Assembly (NCBI GenBank): GCA_023393235.1
Contig: JAEWMH010000218.1
Coordinates: 1 to 64,000, forward strand
Length of the DNA stretch: 64,000 bases
Source of the DNA: Bacillota bacterium
Lineage (GTDB): Bacteria > Bacillota > Bacilli > Paenibacillales > NBRC-103111
Direction: 5' to 3'
Below, in pieces: positions 18,379 to 26,546 of the stretch. Numbering within the stretch: the first letter of the stretch is position 1; every line of letters starts with the position of its first letter. The notes beneath the pieces are model-generated. The model was not told where the DNA came from, made no database searches, and saw only the letters and a list, made by a program, of their open reading frames with translations. A program made the position numbers and the translations under genes.

Positions 18379-19446
18379 TTATACTTTACCAGATTGCAGC
18401 TTGACCTTCCAGTCCGCCTCCGGAATCCATTCTCCGGTGCTGAACTCTCTTCCCTTCAGCTCCACCCGGTCGGCAAAAACCTGCACATACAGTCCTTGTG
18501 CGGCATCCTGCCGGACATGCTCATACTTGGCGTTTAATACCCGTCCAACGGAGGAATTAACGAACCAATGGAAGCTTTCCTTCAAATAATGGGCGGTTCC
18601 GTTGGTGAAGTCCTGATGCCCATGGCCGGAGAATACAAACACATTGGGGTACGGCTTCAGAATCTCCCGGAATTTCTTCGCGGGTATCACCCGGTGGGAG
18701 CCTCCATCCTGTCCCGCCGCGGGCAGAGGCTGGTGAATCATCACAAATACCGGCCTGCTGGGCTGATTGGCCGCCAGCTTGCTCTTCAGCCAGTTCAGCT
18801 GCTCATCGGAATACCAGGCACCTTCCCCCACATCCGTTCGGGTCTGCTGGTACACTTCTTGGGACATCATCAAGATCAGATGGCCGTTCACCTCCACCTC
18901 ATAATAAGGCTTCTCCAGCTTAAAAAACTCCAAAAACGCTTTTTTCGACTGCTCATCCGTTTGCCCGTTTGGAAAGCCCTTTTGGTTCCAGTTCCCATCC
19001 TTATCGATCCACACCCGGTAATAGTCATGATTGCCCATGTTGGCATAATATGGCGGAAGCTTGTACTTGGACAATACGGAGCGCAGCTCCTTATAGTCCT
19101 TATCCGTTCCTGATTCCGTCACATCCCCGGTAAAAATAATACAATCCGTTGCGGACTGGTGCTTCTTCGTAATTTCGTCCAGCGTTTTCTTCAAATGCTC
19201 CGAAGGATAAGCCACGCCTGAATTCACATGCAAGTCGCTTAGAATAAAAAAGGAAAGCAGCGGTCCTTCCGGACCTGCTGTAGGCGCCGCCGACGGAGCA
19301 CCGGCCGAAGGTGCGGGCGTAGGACTTCCCGTTGCCCCGGGAATGCCTTCTCCCGTTCCCGGCCTCCACCGGACAATCCCTGCAGCTACGGCAGCACCGC
19401 CCAAGGCAAGGGCAGCCAGCCATTGAAGAAAACCTCTTCGGTTCAT
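18379..19446 (-). CDS. Tat-exported calcineurin-like metallophosphoesterase
   Basis: Secreted or membrane-anchored phosphoesterase, 355 aa. The N-terminus MNRRGFLQWLAALALGGAAVAAG holds a twin-arginine motif (RRGFL) and a hydrophobic core, so it is probably exported folded by Tat. A Pro/Ala/Gly/Ser-rich linker follows, residues 30-62. The metallophosphatase motifs are all visible: SDLHVN, GDVTESG, GNHD, an MIHQPLP segment and SGHGHQD. These give the two-metal site. Substrate unknown; may act on nucleotides or phosphodiesters outside the cell. No close partner genes. Confidence 0.88.
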   Translation of the reverse strand: MNRRGFLQWLAALALGGAAVAAGIVRWRPGTGEGIPGATGSPTPAPSAGAPSAAPTAGPEGPLLSFFILSDLHVNSGVAYPSEHLKKTLDEITKKHQSATDCIIFTGDVTESGTDKDYKELRSVLSKYKLPPYYANMGNHDYYRVWIDKDGNWNQKGFPNGQTDEQSKKAFLEFFKLEKPYYEVEVNGHLILMMSQEVYQQTRTDVGEGAWYSDEQLNWLKSKLAANQPSRPVFVMIHQPLPAAGQDGGSHRVIPAKKFREILKPYPNVFVFSGHGHQDFTNGTAHYLKESFHWFVNSSVGRVLNAKYEHVRQDAAQGLYVQVFADRVELKGREFSTGEWIPEADWKVKLQSGKV

Positions 19447-19843
19447 GTAACCGACCCCTTAACGATCATTTTTATATAGTGCTCCTGCATGTTATTATAC
19501 GATTTCCATCCGGTCCCTGTACATCTTAAGCTTTACCAGTCTGCCCGGAATAATAGGCTTCACATAACTTTTGTATAAATCGACAAAAAATCGGCCCAAA
19601 TTCCCATTTTACCACTGGTATGAATGTAGATTTATAGCGAAACAAGTCAAACATTTGAAGGTTAAACGTTATATTTAGTAAAATGTTCGTTCCAAAGCCT
19701 CAATTGGTATAACTTGTATAATAATCATTGAAAATCTCGAATAAAGATGGTAGAATGTTGCATAAATCGACAAATTATTCCGAAAGTTGCTATCAAAATG
19801 AGCGGAATGAGCTAAATTGTATATCCACCGGGAGGCTAGAGGA
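19447..19843. other. AT-rich intergenic region between divergent phosphoesterase and MCP genes
   Basis: Nearly 400 bases with no supported gene. It must hold both divergent promoters. Visible items: a TATAAT hexamer at 19717-19722, and a 13-base direct repeat ATAAATCGACAAA at 19575 and 19762. The first copy is followed at a TAAA-N14 spacing by GCCCAAAT, a weak match to the SigD flagellar/chemotaxis promoter (TAAA-N15-GCCGATAT). I treat that only as a possibility. Confidence 0.4.
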
Positions 19844-20929
19844 ATGATCTACTATGTTTTACCTTGGGCAATTTGCTTAGGATTGTTAGCCTACATTGTG
19901 TACACGAAACACACCGCAGTCCAGACCGCTTCTATGCAGCCTGTGGATGGGAATGCGGCGGACACATCCGCAGCATTACTTCCCGACAACAGTGTGAAGG
20001 AACTCCTCAATCAAGCCACCGAATCCATTATTGAATTGAGCACCTCCAGCAATACTCTAGTAAGCCATGCGGACAAGATCCGGTGTGATATGGAAATCGT
20101 ATCAGCCATCACCGAGGAGCTTTCCGCCGCCATTCAGGAAACGGCAGCCGCCTCAGAGGAGATTGCCGCCTCCGTTACCGAAATGGAAAATATGATGACC
20201 GTCATCTCAACGGAAACCAGCGTCGCCGGAGCCACAGCAGATGAGATCCGGGAACGGGCCAATGAGCTCCGGGAAAGCTCCATAAGCTCCAAATCGGAGA
20301 CGGAGAGAATGTATTCGGACGTTAAGGACGCACTGGTAAACGCTCTGGAGCGGTCCAAGGCCGTAGCGGAAATTTATATTTTCGCCGAAAAAATCATGGA
20401 GATTGCCAGCCAAACCAAGCTGCTTTCCTTAAATGCCAACATTGAAGCTGCACGCTCAGGTGAGCATGGAAGAGGCTTTGCCGTGGTGGCTACAGAGATC
20501 AATAAGCTGGCCGCCTTATCCTCCGACACCGCCTCCAGCATCAAGAAATATATCGATGAGGTCAGACTATCCGTTCAGGACCTCTCCACCAGCTCCAAAA
20601 CCATGGTGGATTTTATCGACAGCAATATTCTTAATGACTATGACAATCTGATCGAGCAAAGCCAGCAATATTATGAGGACTCTGCCAAATTTAACAATTC
20701 CATCGGCAAGATCAATGAGATGGTGGACCAGCTGTGCAGCACCGGAGCCGGCATCTCCATTGCCGTCAGCCAGCTGACGCAGAATAACATCGAAGGTGCC
20801 GCCGGAACAGAGGAAATTACCGCATCCATTAATGAGGTGATGGAAAGCTGCCATCTGGTTTTCCGTAACGCCTCCGACAATACCAAAAATGTGGACAAGC
20901 TTGCCGAAACCATCAGGGGTGCAGGCTGA
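19844..20929 (+). CDS. Methyl-accepting chemotaxis protein lacking a sensor domain
   Basis: Chemoreceptor-like protein, 361 aa. It starts [22 protein letters not shown], a single membrane anchor, with GGGAGG upstream. There is no extracytoplasmic loop and no HAMP domain; after about 35 residues a long coiled-coil MCP signalling domain runs to the end. The hairpin tip that contacts CheA/CheW is intact ([20 protein letters not shown], then [14 protein letters not shown]). It probably signals from a cytoplasmic or membrane-proximal stimulus. Followed at short spacing by a 60-aa protein and an SDR gene on the same strand. Confidence 0.9.
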   Translation: MIYYVLPWAICLGLLAYIVYTKHTAVQTASMQPVDGNAADTSAALLPDNSVKELLNQATESIIELSTSSNTLVSHADKIRCDMEIVSAITEELSAAIQETAAASEEIAASVTEMENMMTVISTETSVAGATADEIRERANELRESSISSKSETERMYSDVKDALVNALERSKAVAEIYIFAEKIMEIASQTKLLSLNANIEAARSGEHGRGFAVVATEINKLAALSSDTASSIKKYIDEVRLSVQDLSTSSKTMVDFIDSNILNDYDNLIEQSQQYYEDSAKFNNSIGKINEMVDQLCSTGAGISIAVSQLTQNNIEGAAGTEEITASINEVMESCHLVFRNASDNTKNVDKLAETIRGAG

Positions 20930-20965
20930 GGCTTGATTCATTGTTAATAAGGAGTGGATGAATAC

Positions 20966-21148
20966 ATGGAAATCACCGATTCCCTGGGCAAACATGCCAA
21001 TGGAGCGAAGCTGGGGGTTATCATCGTGGAGAGTGCCATATTCCAGCTCCAGATCAACAAAGCCTCCGCCGGCTCTCAAGGCTTCACCCTACAAGCAGAG
21101 GTTAATGAGGAGGAAGCCAGCGACTGGCTGGCAGCCCAAGGGTTCTAA
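20966..21148 (+). CDS. Small protein of unknown function downstream of the MCP
   Basis: A 60-aa acidic protein (MEITDSLGKHANGAKLGVII...) with AAGGAG upstream, though the 11-base gap to the ATG is long; a GTG at 20954 would overlap the ribosome site. The pattern looks like alternating beta strands ending in an acidic helix (NEEEASDWLAAQGF). It sits between the MCP and SDR genes and is probably co-transcribed. I do not recognise the family. Confidence 0.6.
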   Translation: MEITDSLGKHANGAKLGVIIVESAIFQLQINKASAGSQGFTLQAEVNEEEASDWLAAQGF

Positions 21149-21192
21149 CCTTCTCAACCATATATCCCCATTTACAGAAAGGGTCGGTATCC

Positions 21193-21978
21193 ATGAGTAA
21201 ACAGCTGGAGAATCAGGTTGCAATCGTAACAGGCGGGGGAACAGGCATTGGCAGAGGCATCTGCATCGATTTGGCCAACAGAGGCGCGAAGGTCATTATT
21301 ACCGGCAGAAGATTGTCCATGCTGGACGAAACCAAGGCAATGATTGAGCAAAACGGCGGTTGGGCCCAAAGCGTAGTGCTGGATGTAGCCAACAAAGATA
21401 ATATCAATGAGGTTATTGACCACATTTACGCCGAGCACGGACGGATCGATATCTTCGTCAACAATGCCGGGAACCTAAGCGAACCCGCTTTTGTCTACAA
21501 CATGAAGGATGAGGATTGGGATGCCGTCCTCAAAACCCATCTGTATGGCTCCTTCTATTGCCTGAAGGCGGTCTCCCAAAAAATGAAGGAAGCCAACTAC
21601 GGCAGAATCCTGAATATTTCCTCTGTTGCCGCTATCCACGGCTTTAACGGCAGCGTTAACTATGCGGCGGCCAAGGGCGGAATCGAAGCGATGACCAAAT
21701 CCCTGGCCAAGGAGCTGGGTGTACACGGGATTACCGTCAACGCGATTCAGCCGGGTATTATCGAAACGCCGATGGCTACGGACTTCGTAGCGGCTATGGG
21801 CGAAACCTTCATCAAGGACACCCCTGTCAGAAGATTGGGTCAGCCCCAGGACGTGGCTGTTGCAGCAGCCTTCTACTGCTCTCCGGAAGCCGGCTTTATC
21901 ACCGGCACCATCCTGAAGGTAGATGGCGGTTATATGCTGCAGTCCAGTATGGACCAGTTTGTGTTCGGGGTTTGCTAG
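21193..21978 (+). CDS. Short-chain dehydrogenase/reductase (FabG-like)
   Basis: Classical SDR, 261 aa, NAD(P)-dependent oxidoreductase. Cofactor motif TGGGTGIG near residue 13, NNAG near residue 92, and the catalytic Ser-Tyr-Lys set in SSVAAIHGFNGSVNYAAAKGG (Ser about 140, YxxxK about 155). GRR after strand 2 suggests NADP(H) preference. The C-terminal KVDGGYMLQ is typical. It could be a 3-oxoacyl-ACP reductase paralogue or a sugar/alcohol dehydrogenase; sequence alone does not decide. Last gene of the MCP group, closed by the terminator at 22022. Confidence 0.9.
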   Translation: MSKQLENQVAIVTGGGTGIGRGICIDLANRGAKVIITGRRLSMLDETKAMIEQNGGWAQSVVLDVANKDNINEVIDHIYAEHGRIDIFVNNAGNLSEPAFVYNMKDEDWDAVLKTHLYGSFYCLKAVSQKMKEANYGRILNISSVAAIHGFNGSVNYAAAKGGIEAMTKSLAKELGVHGITVNAIQPGIIETPMATDFVAAMGETFIKDTPVRRLGQPQDVAVAAAFYCSPEAGFITGTILKVDGGYMLQSSMDQFVFGVC

Positions 21979-22021
21979 TAAGTTTTATTTTTATTGGTAT
22001 AATATTACATAATTTCGCAAT

Positions 22022-22054
22022 AAAAAACCGCCGGGCAACAAACCGGCGGTTTTC
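22022..22054. terminator. Bidirectional terminator between SDR gene and zwf
   Basis: AAAAAACCGCCGG and CCGGCGGTTTT pair around GCAACAAA, with an A run on the left and a T-rich run on the right. It serves the converging SDR and zwf transcripts. Confidence 0.85.
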
Positions 22055-22058
22055 CTTT

Positions 22059-23612
22059 TTACTCCTGCCCCTTCACCCACAGCACATCGCTTTCCTCTTG
22101 ACCGTTAATCGGCCACCAGTGGAAGCCGTCCTCCGCCAGCAGCTTATCCATTGCCTCCGGCCCCCAGGACCCGGCCGGGTACAGATTCAGGTCGCGGGAA
22201 TCCTGGCTCCAGGCCTGGACGATCCGGTCCACGAAGCGCCACTGCAAAGACACCTCATCCCAACGGGTAAAATACGTGGAGTCTCCACGGGCTGCATCAT
22301 ATAAGAGCCGTTCGTAAGCTTCCGGTGTATTCAAGCCAACCTGGCAGCTTTGGCAGAAGTCCATGGCTACGGGAATAATCATGGAGTCGGAGCCCGGCTG
22401 TTTGGCATTGATTTTGATATAAATGCCCTCCAGCGGATTCACCCGGAACACCAGCAGATTGGGCTGAAGCTTGGTCCGTTTGGCCAGATAGACATTATCC
22501 GGCATGTTCTTGAACTCCACCACCACCTCAGTGGTTTTCACCGGAAGCCGTTTGCCTGTCCGGATATAAAAGGGAACTCCCGCCCAACGGAAATTATCCA
22601 CGTACAGGCGTGCGCCAAAATAGGTCTCCGTCACCGAATCCGGCGACACGGCATCCTCGGAGCGGTAGCCGGGCAGGGCTTTGCCCCGGAGCACTCCGTC
22701 GGTATATTGGCCGCGCACCACATTGGCCCGCACATCCTCGCCTGTTTCGTGGATGCGCAGGGAACGGAGCACCTTCACCTTCTCATCCCGGATATCCTCA
22801 GGATTCAGTCGGGAGGGCGGCTCCATAGCCATCATGGTCACCATCTGCAGCATATGGTTTTGGCCCATATCCCGGATGGCGCCGGAATGGTCGTAATACC
22901 CTCCGCGCTCCTCCACCCCGACGGTTTCGCTTAGGGTAATCTGGATATTGGCAATATATTTGTTATTCCACAACGGCTCAAAAAAAGCATTGGCAAACCG
23001 GATAATCTCAATGTTCTGGACCATCTCCTTGCCCAGGTAGTGATCAATCCGGAAGATTTCTTCTTCGCGGAACACCTCGCCGATCTGCCGGTTCAGCTTT
23101 TCCGCCGATTCCAGGTCATAGCCGAAGGGCTTTTCAATGACCAGACGGTTCCAGCCGCTGCCTTCCAAGAGTCCGCCCAGCTTCAGATTATTGGCTACTC
23201 CGGCGAACAGCTCCGGCGCCAGGGCCAGATAAAACAGCCGGTTCCCCTTGATGTCGAACTTGTCCTCCAGCCGTTCGGATGCGTCCTTCAGCGCCTTGTA
23301 ACCCTCCACATTGTGAATGTCCAGGGACAAATATTCGAAGTGCTCCACAAAACGCTGCCAGATTTCATCCTCGGCATTGAGTTTGTAGCGGGCGAACTCG
23401 GTGATGGACTGAAGAAGATCCGCCTTGAATTGCTCCTTGGTCCGGGCTCTCCGCGCCAGCCCGATGACCGCAAACCGTTCGGGGAGCTTGCCCTCTTTGT
23501 AGAGGCTGAAAAAAGCGGGGAACAGCTTCCGCTTCGCCAAGTCTCCCGTTGCTCCAAAGATAAAAAATACCGCACCGTTGTCTTTAAACGCGTCTAAGCG
23601 CGAATCGCTCAT
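22059..23612 (-). CDS. zwf: Glucose-6-phosphate 1-dehydrogenase
   Basis: First enzyme of the oxidative pentose phosphate pathway, oxidising glucose-6-phosphate with NADP+. 517 aa, full length. Rossmann motif GATGDLAKRKLFPAFF near residue 20, substrate motif RIDHYLGKEMVQN near residue 197 (the active-site His-Tyr-Leu-Gly-Lys), and EKPFGYDL just before it. The C-terminal half carries FYIRTGKRLP. Monocistronic by appearance. A full-length TIR repeat element (23649-23813) lies 37 bases upstream of its start, so zwf transcription probably starts inside or just beyond that element. Confidence 0.97.
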   Translation of the reverse strand: MSDSRLDAFKDNGAVFFIFGATGDLAKRKLFPAFFSLYKEGKLPERFAVIGLARRARTKEQFKADLLQSITEFARYKLNAEDEIWQRFVEHFEYLSLDIHNVEGYKALKDASERLEDKFDIKGNRLFYLALAPELFAGVANNLKLGGLLEGSGWNRLVIEKPFGYDLESAEKLNRQIGEVFREEEIFRIDHYLGKEMVQNIEIIRFANAFFEPLWNNKYIANIQITLSETVGVEERGGYYDHSGAIRDMGQNHMLQMVTMMAMEPPSRLNPEDIRDEKVKVLRSLRIHETGEDVRANVVRGQYTDGVLRGKALPGYRSEDAVSPDSVTETYFGARLYVDNFRWAGVPFYIRTGKRLPVKTTEVVVEFKNMPDNVYLAKRTKLQPNLLVFRVNPLEGIYIKINAKQPGSDSMIIPVAMDFCQSCQVGLNTPEAYERLLYDAARGDSTYFTRWDEVSLQWRFVDRIVQAWSQDSRDLNLYPAGSWGPEAMDKLLAEDGFHWWPINGQEESDVLWVKGQE

Positions 23613-23648
23613 GGACTTGGCCTTCTTCCCTCGTGTAGTAAAAAATAG

Positions 23649-23813
23649 TAGGGTGTGACTGAAAACTCCTGGAGGAGCAGATTTAACCGAATTTTCGTTC
23701 CAGGCAAGGCACTTTTGCGCAGGCGTACCGGGGGTACGTCAAGCGAAAGTAACGAAGCAAGGGGCGGAAAGGCGGTGAAAGATGCCCTCAAGCGAGTTTT
23801 CAGACACACCCTA
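23649..23813. repeat. Full-length TIR repeat element, copy A (165 bp)
   Basis: Terminal inverted repeats of about 20 bp, TAGGGTGTG-A-CTGAAAACTC at the left and its complement with one mismatch at the right. The interior matches the element at 49120-49282 in reverse orientation along its whole length, including GGCAAGGCACTTT, GTACCGGGGGTACGTC and GGCGGTGAAAGATGCCCTCAAGC. An open frame inside it (23609-23866, minus) is an artefact of the repeat. It looks like a MITE or a structured intergenic element. Confidence 0.8.
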
Positions 23814-23910
23814 AATAAAGTGTAGCATACCTTCGCGCCATTCCCAAACCTAACAACCGCTTTCACACAAATTAATCGATATTCGAAAAGATGTCCAGTG
23901 TTTCCACACC

Positions 23911-23940
23911 AAAAAACAGGGGCTGCTGCTGCGCCCCTGT
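23911..23940 (-). terminator. Terminator after the GNAT gene
   Basis: On the minus strand ACAGGGGC and GCCCCTGT pair around a short CAGCAGCA loop and are followed by six T residues. Confidence 0.75.
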
Positions 23941-23956
23941 GCCGCCCGGTATCCTT

Positions 23957-24406
23957 CTATCTCACCATTCGGGATAAAATCAGCATCCGGTGCTCAGGCA
24001 GATAGCTTTCCACCTGAAAACCCTTCATTTCATAAAACTGTCTGGCGTGATAATTGGGCTCATCGACGCCTAACCGCATATGAAGCGCCCCGTGCCGCCG
24101 GCCGTAGCGCTCCGCCGCTTCGATCAGCGCACTGCCGATGCCGCGGCCCTCCGCCGACTTGGAAACCGCCAGCATGTCGATGGATAACGTGGTCCCCTCC
24201 GTTTTGCAGCTGATGAAACCGGCCGGTTTGCCGCCGCTGCCCTCCGCCACATATACCCTGCATTTGCGCCATCTGCTGATGATTTCGCTGCGTCTGAATT
24301 TGACGGATGGTCTTGCCTGCCGGGCAAAAGGAATCAGCCGGGTCACAATCAGCTGAAACAGCTCCTTATCATCCTGCTCCGGAATCCGGGTCCGTATCTT
24401 AATCAT
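23957..24406 (-). CDS. GNAT-family N-acetyltransferase
   Basis: Acetyl-CoA-dependent N-acetyltransferase of 149 aa. The GNAT core is visible: beta strands with LSIDMLAVSKSAEGRGIGSALIEAAERYG, where RGIGSAL is the acetyl-CoA pyrophosphate loop (motif A), followed by motif B NYHARQFYEMKGFQVESYLPEHRM. No signal peptide. Substrate unknown. It is a single gene followed by its own terminator. Confidence 0.88.
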   Translation of the reverse strand: MIKIRTRIPEQDDKELFQLIVTRLIPFARQARPSVKFRRSEIISRWRKCRVYVAEGSGGKPAGFISCKTEGTTLSIDMLAVSKSAEGRGIGSALIEAAERYGRRHGALHMRLGVDEPNYHARQFYEMKGFQVESYLPEHRMLILSRMVR

Positions 24407-24499
24407 GCCGTATCGCTCCCTTGAAGCCCTAGTTGCTACATCTTACGGCTTACGCCCGTATTCGGTCATAGGCGAACAGGCAATTTCCATCCCGGAATG

Positions 24500-24555
24500 G
24501 GCCTGGCAGGATAAGGCCTCATAATCATGCCAGGCCTGATGCAGGATGCTATAAT
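24500..24555 (+). promoter_or_regulatory. Extended -10 promoter with upstream inverted repeat (FliD-like gene)
   Basis: TGC-TATAAT at 24547-24555 is a perfect extended -10 box, 37 bases before the ATG at 24592. Upstream lies a 9-bp inverted repeat, GGCCTGGCA at 24500 and TGCCAGGCC at 24528, which could be an operator; no convincing -35 box is present. Confidence 0.45.
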
Positions 24556-24591
24556 AGGGGTAAATCCGGCCTTACCGAAAGGAGGTTGCCT

Positions 24592-25812
24592 ATGCTGCCC
24601 ATCCGACCTGTACGCAGGCTGAAATCCTACGAAGAGCATCTCGACTTTTACCGGTACAGCACCGCAGCCGTCACCCGCAGGGCCCAATCTCCTTATGCGC
24701 ATATGCGGCGGAAAGCAGCCTCCTTTCCTTATGCCAAGGAAGCCGACATCGAAGCGGCGGAGCGGTTTGCCGTTGCCTTGGCCATGGTATTGGCGGCAGC
24801 AGCCACGCTGAAGGGGCTGGCCGAACAGCTGGCAGACCCGGCGGCAAGCCAGGCGCTAAACCGGCGCGCTGTGGAAAACGGCAATCCGGAGGCAGTTCAC
24901 GTGAAGGCGGAGTCAGGGGCCCCTGTAGGGGATTACACCTTGGAGATCCGGCGTCTGGCCGCACCCCAAATCAGCCGCACTGCCTACTTCACACCAGACG
25001 CACCCACTACCATCCGGCATGGTCTGAACCGGCTGGTGCTGGCTACACGCCAGGAAAACAAGGAACTGCAATGGCTGTCGGGAGAGAACATGTCCCATAA
25101 AACCGCCTTAACCTGGCTCAAAAACAGCATTAACGCCGCCTCCAGCAAGATCCGCGCCTCCTTGGAGAAGGATTCGGAAACCGGCCGGATCAGACTGGTG
25201 CTGGAAGCTGCAGCAAGCGGCGCCGACGGCGCGTTTTTCCTGCAGGACCTTGAGGGCAACATGGCGTCAGCCACAGGGCTGCTCATTAAGGACCAGACTG
25301 CAGCTGATGCCCAATTCCGCATCAATGGGGGAGATTGGCAGTTTGGGAGTGATAACCGCATTATACTGCCCGTCCTCGGACTGCAGCTTCAGCTGCTCTC
25401 CGCAACAGCAGGTGATGCTGTTTTCACCGTGGCTCCCGACTGGGAACACATCCGGGAAAAGCTGCTGCAGCTGAACGCAGCCATGGATGTGCTGGAGCAG
25501 CGGCTGGCCCAGTCCGCAGACTACCTGAACCCCCGCTTCCACCGGGAATTGCTCCGCCTCCGGGAACCCTTCCCTCCCGAGGAGGAATTGCGGGATTCAG
25601 AACAATTGGCTGAAATTGCAGCTCTTATTACCAGCGGACACGGGCTGATTCCCGGCCTGCTGGCCTGGATCCGGGAGATGGAATCGGTGCCTGCGGAGGA
25701 TCTGCTGAACCGGGACAACAGCCGCTACAAGCGCTACGCCAATTATTTGGCCTCCCGTGAATGGTATTCCCAGCTGCCCCATCAGGGTTTGTTATTAAAC
25801 CGGTTCCTGTGA
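24592..25812 (+). CDS. FliD-like (flagellar cap) domain protein, orphan
   Basis: Protein of 406 aa starting MLPIRPVRRLKSYEE, with AAAGGAGG upstream. Residues about 105-125 (AVHVKAESGAPVGDYTLEIRR) and the following LAAPQ resemble the FliD N-terminal domain, and FRINGGDWQF ... LPVLGLQLQLLSATAGDAVFTVAPDWEHIREKL resembles the FliD C-terminal D2/D3-type repeats, with the D0/D1 coils much altered. Helical and Ala/Leu-rich at both ends, no signal peptide. It stands apart from any flagellar gene. It could be a divergent hook-capping paralogue or an intracellular descendant; function unknown. Confidence 0.65.
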   Translation: MLPIRPVRRLKSYEEHLDFYRYSTAAVTRRAQSPYAHMRRKAASFPYAKEADIEAAERFAVALAMVLAAAATLKGLAEQLADPAASQALNRRAVENGNPEAVHVKAESGAPVGDYTLEIRRLAAPQISRTAYFTPDAPTTIRHGLNRLVLATRQENKELQWLSGENMSHKTALTWLKNSINAASSKIRASLEKDSETGRIRLVLEAAASGADGAFFLQDLEGNMASATGLLIKDQTAADAQFRINGGDWQFGSDNRIILPVLGLQLQLLSATAGDAVFTVAPDWEHIREKLLQLNAAMDVLEQRLAQSADYLNPRFHRELLRLREPFPPEEELRDSEQLAEIAALITSGHGLIPGLLAWIREMESVPAEDLLNRDNSRYKRYANYLASREWYSQLPHQGLLLNRFL

Positions 25813-25833
25813 AGTCCCCATACAGCCCAAAAC

Positions 25834-25875
25834 AAAAAAGCCTCCGTTTTCCCGTTGGGAATCCGGAGGCTTCTT
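25834..25875. terminator. Bidirectional terminator between FliD-like gene and liaR
   Basis: AAAAAAGCCTCCG and CGGAGGCTT pair around an 18-base loop. It separates the converging FliD-like gene and the Lia operon. Confidence 0.8.
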
Positions 25876-25889
25876 CTTGCCGGCCCTTA

Positions 25890-26546
25890 TTACTGGGCCA
25901 AGCCGTGTTTATGGGCATATATCGCTGCCTGGGTGCGGTCCTCCACACCCAATTTGGCAAGAATGTTGGTGACATGGAACTTAACCGTTTTGATGCCGAT
26001 AAACAGCTCATCCGCCACTTCCTGATTGGACTTGCCTCCGGCGATGAGCTGGAGCACCTCCATCTCCCGGTCAGTCAGGTCCTCATGGGGAGCATGGGCA
26101 GGTTTGGGCTGGCGGAACCGGTTCATGATCTTGGAGGCCACCTGGGATTCCAGAATGGACTGCCCCCGCGCCGCAGCACGGATGGCCGCTGCAATCTCCG
26201 TCGCTCTGGAGGTTTTGAGCAGATAGCTGAAGGCGCCGGCTTCAATCACCGGATACATCTTCTCATCATCCAGATAGCTGGTCAGGACGATCACCCGGCA
26301 ATCGGGCACCAGCTGCAATAGCCGCCGCGTGGTTTCAATGCCGTCCATCCCATCCATCACCAGATCCATCAAGACCACATCCGGCTTGTATTCCTGGGCC
26401 AGACGGATGCCGTCCGTGCCGTTGCTGGCTTCGCCCACAACCTCGATCCCGTCCTCCGTGCCCAGCACGGCGGCCAGCCCGATACGCACCATCTCGTGGT
26501 CGTCCACCAACAGTACCTTAATGGACTCTTCCGCTTGTTCTTCCAT
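25890..26546 (-). CDS. liaR: LiaR-type response regulator
   Basis: NarL/FixJ response regulator, 218 aa, output of the cell-envelope stress system. Receiver domain: LLVDDHEMVRIGL at the N-terminus, phospho-acceptor Asp in DVVLMDLVMDGMDG near residue 60, Thr/Ser in VIVLTSY and Lys in YLLKTS. LuxR-type HTH at the C-terminus (LTDREMEVLQLIAGGKSNQEV then KTVKFHVTNILAKLGVEDRTQ). Its start overlaps the end of liaS by 29 bases. Known LiaR proteins activate their own operon and pspA-like genes upon lipid II-cycle antibiotics. Confidence 0.93.
   Translation of the reverse strand: MEEQAEESIKVLLVDDHEMVRIGLAAVLGTEDGIEVVGEASNGTDGIRLAQEYKPDVVLMDLVMDGMDGIETTRRLLQLVPDCRVIVLTSYLDDEKMYPVIEAGAFSYLLKTSRATEIAAAIRAAARGQSILESQVASKIMNRFRQPKPAHAPHEDLTDREMEVLQLIAGGKSNQEVADELFIGIKTVKFHVTNILAKLGVEDRTQAAIYAHKHGLAQ

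Noticed and set aside
19575..19602. A SigD promoter for the chemoreceptor gene
   Set aside because: The -10 match is only 6 of 8 and lies 240 bases upstream of the start codon; mentioned only as a possibility in the intergenic entry.
23609..23866. An 85-codon minus-strand frame
   Set aside because: Lies entirely on the TIR element and its flank; a similar translation occurs in the other copy at 49120-49282, so it reflects the repeat and not a gene.
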